Origin: Haematococcus lacustris
Taxonomy: Eukaryota > Chlorophyta > Chlorophyceae > Chlamydomonadales > Haematococcaceae
Length of the DNA: 64,000 bases
Assembly: GCA_030144725.1 (NCBI GenBank)
Contig: JASKMD010000012.1
Span: 1,537,366-1,601,365, forward strand
Reading direction: 5' to 3'
Shown: piece by piece, positions 57,870 through 64,000 of the stretch
Layout: every line of letters starts with the position of its first letter
Numbering within the stretch: the first letter of the stretch is position 1
Notes under the pieces: generated by a model
What the model saw: only the letters and a program-made list of their open reading frames with translations
The model's database searches: none
Told to the model about the DNA's origin: nothing
Made by a program: the position numbers and the translations under genes

Positions 57870-60800
57870 TTACCCCTCCCTCCCACCCCTGCCCGCCACC
57901 CTGGCCGCCACCCCCTGCATGGCTGCACCCGCCGCCATGCACATGACGGCAAACGCCAGGAGCGCTGCCACCGCCTGACCCCTCTCCACTAGCGCCAGGG
58001 CCAGCAGCGGAGCGCCCAGCGCCCCCAGCCGCGACACGCTGCTGGCACAGCCTAGGCCTAGCGCCCTCACCTGGAGGCCAGGGCAGCAGCAGTGGCAATG
58101 GCAGGGGGGGTAGCGGCAGCAGCAACAGCAGCAGACGGGGTGGTGAGCAGCAGCAGCAGACCTCTCTCATTCAGCTGGGAAAGGGGGTGAGGGGTGAGGG
58201 GTGAGGGGTGGGGGGTGAGGGGTGAGGGGTGAGGGGTGAGGGGTGAGGGGTGAGGGGTGAGGGGTGAGGGGTGAGGGGTGAGGGGTGAGGGGTGAGGGGT
58301 GAGGGGTGAGGGGTGAGGGGTGAGGGGTGAGGGGTGAGGGGTGAGGGGTGAGGGGTGAGGGGCAGCAGCAGCAGCAGCAGCAGCAGCAATCCTTGAAATT
58401 GACAATGGCGGTAAGGGTACGGGTAATGGAAAGAGGGTTGAGGGAGGACGAAGGGAAGGGGTCAAGGCGGGAGAGGACGGGGAGCAGAGCGAGGCGGGGA
58501 CGGAGCGAGGTAGGGGTGGGGGTGTTGTGTTGAGGACGATGGTGGGGAAGCGCAGCACCAGCTGGAGGGGGTGGGGAGCAGCAGGGGGAGATACCCAGAT
58601 CAGGTGTCACAGGATACGACGAGGCGGCTGACCTGAGCCGGGAGCAGCTGCGGCGTGAATATGTACAGCAGGTTGAAGGCTGCGCACACCATGAGGCGCG
58701 CTGACCACAAGCAGACCCCGTCAGGCCAGGCGAACCAGCCTGCGTGCTGTGGCCAGTGCCAGTGCCAGGGGCAGGGGCAGGGGTGAGGTCACATGCTGTG
58801 TGTGGGGGGGGGAGGTCGCCCAGCTCTTCACCCCTGTGGCCGGAGTGCCAGCGAGCAGTGCTGAGTGACGCTCCCTGGCTGTGCCCTGCAATGATCAAAC
58901 GTGTTCCTTGACCGCGCAAATCCTAACTGGCCATGACTAGGCTCCGACCCATGACCTGATCAAAGTTCCACCACACATGCAGCTCATTGGACGGGCGGGC
59001 GGGCAGGGGGGCGGGGGGCTGGCGTGCAGTCCCCCGCCCTGCCCCCTGCCCCTGTGTGGCTCACCCTGGCTGTGGTGTCAGGGGTGTGTGCCCTCAGGGC
59101 AGCATCCAGCGCCAGCATCAGCGCAGTGCCGTGCAGCAGGGCCGCGATGCCCAGCGCCATCCACCCCCCGCTGGCCTCGCCCTGGGCCCCGCCGCCCCCC
59201 TGGCCCCCCTGAGGCCCTCCTGAGCCAGGGCCAGCACCAGGGCGGCAGGGCTGGGGGGCCGGGGCCTGAGGGGGGCAGGGTGCAGGGGGGCGGCGTGTCA
59301 GGGGGGTGGACTGGCTAAGGCCTGACCAGGTGACAGCGGGGGGGAGGGGGCCGGCTGCTGACCAGGTGATGCCGACCCGGCCCTGCTGCCCCCCCCCCGC
59401 ATCCACCACCAGCACCTGGTGGGGGTCAAGACTGCCCCCTGCCTGGGGCTGCTGCTGACCCTGGTCCAGGGGCAGGGCTTGCGGGGCAGCGAGGTGCAGG
59501 CTGGCTGCCCCCCCTACTGCTACCAGGGGCTGCTGCCCCCCCTGGCGGTAGAGCAGGGTGCTGCTGGCAGTGCAGCCAGGCAGGGGGGGGGCTGATGACC
59601 TGGCTGGCTGCAACAGCGGGGAAGCCGAGGATGGTGGGGAGGAGGAGGGGCGTGTGGGGTCAGGTGCCACGCTCGCCACAGCAGCAGGCCAGCTGGATGC
59701 CTGCCCCGCCCCCCCGACCTGCAGCCCCTGATCCCAGTGCGCGCTGCTGCTCCTGACCAAGGGAGCATCCCCCCACTCCCCCCCACCTGCTGCTGTGCTG
59801 AGGCAGGGGGGAGGAGGCTGGTGGGGGCTGGGGCTGGACCAGGGTCTTTGACCCAGGCCTCCCAGCCCCTGGTGGGGGCTGTGCCCCTGGCTGCCTGCGC
59901 TGCGGTGGTGGATGCATGCTGCCGCTGGGGGAGCCTCACCCTGCCTGCCCAGCCGCTGCTGCTGCTGCTGCTGCTGCGTAGTATCAGGGCTGCTGGCTGC
60001 TGCAGCTAGAGTTTCACATGAGGGGGGTGGGCTCGGCAGGTGGGAGGGCAGGGCTGGTTTGGTTGATGGCGCTGCGCCCCGCTTGCCACGTCGGGCTGCA
60101 CTTGCACTGCACCCGGCGGCAGTGCTGCTGGTGGTGGTGGTGTGTGTGGGGGGGGTGGGGGGTGTGGGGGTGGGGGGGGTGGCTTTGAACTTTGCTGCTG
60201 CGGCCCAGGATATGACAGCCATCAGGCACAGCATCATGGCGGGCAGCTCAGCGCTGGCTGCCACCATGACGGCGGTGAAGGTGTCGGGGGGGAGGTGCAC
60301 GGCGCCGCCTGGGCCGCTGCAGAGGTCATCAACCTGCAGTACGGAGCGGGCGCGGGGGCGGGGGGGGGCTGGGGTCAGCAGTGCGGCTGCTGACGGTATC
60401 CTTGCGTCTGCTGCTGCTGCGGCTGCGGCTGCGGCTGCCGAGGCTGTGATGGAGCTCGGCTGGGCTCAGCGCTGCCTGGCAGCACAGTGGGCAGCCGCAG
60501 TCAGGCACCTGGTGGGGGGGCGGGGGGTGGGCTGGAGGGCTGGCAGGGGGGCCTTGCGCACCGCAGACATGCTGATAGCAGCAGGGGGCAGCAGGGGGGG
60601 CAGCAGGGGGCAGCAGCAGGGGGCAGTGGGGGCGCTCACCATCATGTTGCGGGGTGTGGTGTGGTGAGGAGGGGGAGGGGGAGGGGCTGCGGGGTCCAGG
60701 TGCAGCGCTGCCGCCATGAGACTGACGCCGTAGTAGGCTGCAGCCATGACCAGCCAGACCAGCGCCAGGCGGCCCACCAGGGGGGAGAGGGAGGGGGCGG

Positions 60801-63406
60801 ACAGCGCCTCAACGGACCTGGGCCAGCAGCCAGGGGGAGAGGGGGGGGGGGGTAGCTGGCAGGGCAGCAGGGAAGGGCAGCAGGCGAGGTGAGGGGCGGG
60901 CTGTGAGGGTGACATACAGTGCACCCAGTGCACCCAGTGCACCCAGCGCCAGCCGGATTGGGAAACAGTGTGATCAGGAATGAGCGGCTTATTCAGTTGT
61001 TCTCATAGCAGCGCAACATATATGTGTGACACAATGACCCTGAACAGGGCGGGGCAGGGGCCATGGCAGGGGGAGCTGACCAGGACTAAGCTCGCTTACT
61101 GCTCATGCCCCGCTCGTCCTGACGCTCCCTTCCACACTGACCCCACACAGCCCTGACGCCTGCCCTGCCGTGCCCACACCTGATGGCATCCAGCTGCCCC
61201 CCACCTGGCCCCCCCCTGGCCCCCACCTGGCCGCATGTTGGGAGGCCTCATGCCATGCAGCGCTGCAGACCCGGCCCAGGGCCCTGACCGCCCCCCGCAC
61301 TCCCCCCTCACCCGCCCCCACCTCCTCCCACCCCTCCCCCCCACCCTGCCCAGCCTGCAGCAGTGGCCGCCACTCCCCCTCCTCCGACCCCTCCCCCTCC
61401 TCCCCTTCCCCTCCCCCGCCCCACGCCTCGCCACCCTTGTCCCCGGCCCTGAGCCCCAGGCCTGGTGGGCCCCCCCCTCCCCCCCGCCCTGCAGCCTGCT
61501 GCTCCGCTGCCGCCCTGCCCCCATACGCCGGCACGACCCCCGCTTGGCCCTCAATCTCTAGGGAGGGGGGGCGCAGTCCACTAGGCTGGCAGCAGGCAGC
61601 AGCAGGCAGCGGATCCTGGGGCACGCCAGGCGGTGCGACAGCCCAGGCAGACCCCTGCTGCTGCCCCCGCCCGTCATCAGAGGCTGCTGGGCCTCCCCCC
61701 TGCACCAGCAGCAGATCTGGCCGCCTGTCCCACCCTTCCTCGCCAGCTCCAAGCACCAAAACCTCAGCTGCATGGGTCACTCCCTGTCCTTCAACATCAC
61801 ACTTGTGAGGAGTGTGAGTGGGGTCGACGTGGGGGGCGTTGCAGTCGCCTGGGGTGTCCGGCAGCAGGTCGCGCAGCAGAGGGCAATCAGCAGGCAGGGG
61901 ACGGCCAGCCCAGGCAGCGGCCGACAGCAGCAGGCCCAGGGCCCGGGCGCGTGCTGCAGCAGCCTGGGCCAGCAGCTGGGCAGCGCTGCGTTGAGCCTGA
62001 GGCAGCCTGACCGGGCCTGGCGGTGGTGGCCCCTGCCCCCCCCCTGAGGCCCCTGGAGGGGTACTGCGCCGCCGCCACTGCCCTGCCCTGCCCTGCCCCT
62101 GCTGCGAGGGGTGCTGGGGGTGGGGGGGGAGGGGGTGCAGTGCTGGCGTTGCCTTGGCCCGGCGCTCCAGAGCCTCCGCGTGCTCCAGCAGCAGCTGGGG
62201 GCTCTCAGGCATGCAGGGGTACAGCGCCACCACCAGCACTGCAGCCACCAGGGGGGACAGCAGGGCAGGCAGCCAGCTTATCAGGCAGCCAACCCTGCTG
62301 CTCGCTCCCGCCCCCGCTGCTGCCCTCTGCGCTGCTTGCTGCTGCCCTAGCTGCCCCAGGCCCACCCTGGGGTGCGCATGAGGCCAGCAGCATGGCCCGC
62401 CAGCCGTGGCTGTTCAGGAGCCCCTGGGCCAGCAGCGCTTCAGCCACGGTGCCGGCCGTCCACCTGCAGCCACCCGCCAGCAGCCCCTCACCCCCTCACC
62501 CCCTCACCCCCTCACGTGTGCTCACGTCTATGCAGATGCTGCAGGGCAGGCTGCTAGCCCAGGCGGGCATACGGGGTGCTGGCAGGGCAGTGTCGGCCTG
62601 GCCTGCTGGTGCTGGACTAGACCAGCGGTCCTGTATCTAGGCTCCAGCCGGAGATAGAGAGCAGAGCCAGCCCAGGGTTGTGCACTTGGTGCTGGCAGGG
62701 CAGGGCAGTGTGGTTGATGGCAGGGCAGCCGCCTGCACCGCCTGGACTAAGCAGAGGGTGGTGAGGTGGTGGGCTGAAGAGGTGGTGAGCTGAGGTGGTA
62801 AGCTGAGGTGGTGTCCTCATGCAGCCTGGCCTGGACTGCCTCCAGAGTGAATGTCCAGGGGCCAGAGAGGGTGCTGGCTAGCGGGGCATGTCCCCAGCAG
62901 CCTACTCTGGTCACCAGGTGGCGGGTACAGCAGTGTGGCGGGCAGGCTGCTGGGCCTGATGCTGCCATCCCTGCCCCTGCTCCCTGCCCCCAGCTCCCTG
63001 CTCTGCTGCCTTCTCTGGCCTGACGCACCACACGCTGAACAGCACCATCCATATGTTGCGCAGCTCAGGGGGAACCCACTGCAGCCAGCAGCGCATAGGT
63101 AGGCCCATGAGAAACGTCTCAGAGCGTCAGGCTGTTTAACGTGAGAGGGGGGTGTGAGTTCAGGTGGAGGGGGTGGAGGGGCTAGGCTATGACCCTGAAC
63201 ACGTCACACTGAGTCACACTGGGTGATCCTGGGTGGCTTGGAGGATGAGGGCTGGATGTCTGACGGAGCCTCATGGGTCTCTATATCACAGCAATGCAAG
63301 GCCAAGGCAGGACCCAGCTGCCACTGCTCACCTCCATGAACAGGGTGAAGGAGGAGGGGGCTGCTCCCAGGCCCGCGCCCACAACCACTCGCGCTGCCAG
63401 CAACCA
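57870..63406 (-). CDS. MFS transporter, OCT/SV2-like, with two giant cytoplasmic insertions; 5' end unresolved
   Basis: Minus-strand exons with agreeing phases: 63406-63332, 63078-63029, 62463 to about 62340, a long exon within about 62320-61103, 60817-60640, 60333-59065, 58746-58633, 58070-57870 (stop). Motifs in order: RVVVGAGLGAAPSSFTLFME, WVPPELRNIWMVLFSV, GTVAEALLAQGLLNSHGWRA, LVVALYPCMPESPQLLLEHA (the PESP motif after TM6), LALVWLVMAAAYYGVSL (TM7), DTFTAVMVAASAELPAMML, YIFTPQLLPAQ and VRALGLGCASSVSRLGALGA. These are typical of organic-cation/SV2-type major facilitator proteins. Two low-complexity insertions of roughly 350-400 residues each follow PESP and the ELPAMM helix. The substrate is unknown. 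The first transmembrane helices lie right of 63406, not resolved, perhaps past the window edge. Confidence 0.75.
58186..58361 (+). repeat. (TGAGGGG)n heptamer array, about 25 copies
   Basis: Lies in the MFS gene intron 58632-58071 and is followed by a short CAG run (58362-58386). On the sense (minus) strand it reads CCCCTCA. Confidence 0.97.
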
Positions 63407-64000
63407 CTGCGGGTGCACACAGCCAGCCCGGCCACACGCAGGCGCTGGAGGGCCTCACACCAGGCATCAGCTGCTGCTGCAGCCCCCCCAGCACACAGCA
63501 ACCCCACACTTACAGCAATGGCCCTGCACACGGCTAGCAGACAAGGGCCTTACCCTCCCTAGCCCTGACCCTAGCCCCCTAACCCTAGACCCCAGGACAG
63601 TGGAGCTGCACACCTCTAGCTTGTTACATTGATGGCAGGGCGGGGCGGAGCAGGCCCATGCAGAGTGGGCACAGCTCCCAGACACCTTACCCTTACACCT
63701 TAAGACCACAGGGCCCCCAGCTGTACAGCACCTTGCAGGCGAGCAGCAAGGCTGCCCCTAGGCTCACTCAGCCTGCCTTGGCCTAGGTGGCTCACACACA
63801 CACCGCAGCACACCCCTGCCAGACCACGCCACCAAACCCAGCCACACTCAGGCTGTCTTGCTGCATCCCACACATCCCCATCAGGCCGCATCAGCCAGCT
63901 TGTAAGCTCACAGGGCAGGCCCCTCTCAGGTGCGCACAGCCTGCCTCAGCCCAGGCCTGGTGCTGCCAGGCTGCACCTCGTCACATGCGCCTCCGCTAAC
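63407..64000 (-). other. Right edge: probable 5' introns and exons of the MFS gene
   Basis: A GTAAGT donor on the minus strand near 63512 and a small hydrophobic frame (GAALLLACK, about 63759-63733) may be parts of upstream exons, but phases could not be tied together. 63545-63597 holds degenerate CCCTAGCCC/CCCTAACCC telomere-like units. Confidence 0.35.

Overview
The window looks like nuclear DNA of a green alga in the Chlamydomonadales, probably a Haematococcus-type species. This is inferred from GC-rich, intron-dense genes, long A/P/Q/S-rich disordered tails, TGTAA downstream of several stop codons (the usual chlorophyte poly(A) signal), a plastid-type HSP70 of green-algal form and very heavy simple-repeat content. 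No taxonomic marker was available, so the genus is a guess. Two runs of exactly 500 N (22371-22870 and 47871-48370) are assembly gaps. Most genes were assembled by hand from exons whose splice phases agree; exon coordinates are given in each entry.

Left third (1-22370): the C-terminal part of a KDM3/IBM1-type JmjC histone demethylase (+), a UTP16/BUD21-like U3 snoRNP protein (+), a membrane-anchored RING-HC protein (-), and two TMEM185-like multi-pass membrane protein genes placed head to head (- then +). Introns here carry long C-rich hexamer and pentamer arrays.

Middle (22871-48370): a repeat-rich region with LINE reverse-transcriptase remnants and a dispersed repeat, then an intact 14-exon plastid HSP70B gene (+). 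The last part of HSP70B, with its 3' flank and part of an unknown gene (about 29820-33219), is duplicated at about 36722-46829. In the copy, the last HSP70B exon is split by a 6.7-kb Ty3/gypsy chromovirus with identical 191-bp LTRs and a 5-bp target duplication. An intact three-exon GH18 chitinase-like gene lies between the two copies.

Right third (48371-64000): a bromodomain gene with a Q-rich tail and frame breaks (+), a BTB-domain gene (-) that diverges from a SETD9-like SET-domain gene (+), a tRNA-related SINE candidate, a short telomere-like tract, and an MFS transporter of the OCT/SV2 type (-) that carries two very long cytoplasmic insertions and runs toward the right edge.

The genes do not form a pathway. 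Several are chromatin or ubiquitin factors (JmjC, bromodomain, SET, RING, BTB), but eukaryotic gene order gives no reason to read that as a cluster. The clearest structural story is recent genome change: a segmental duplication, then insertion of a young LTR element, next to older LINE debris.
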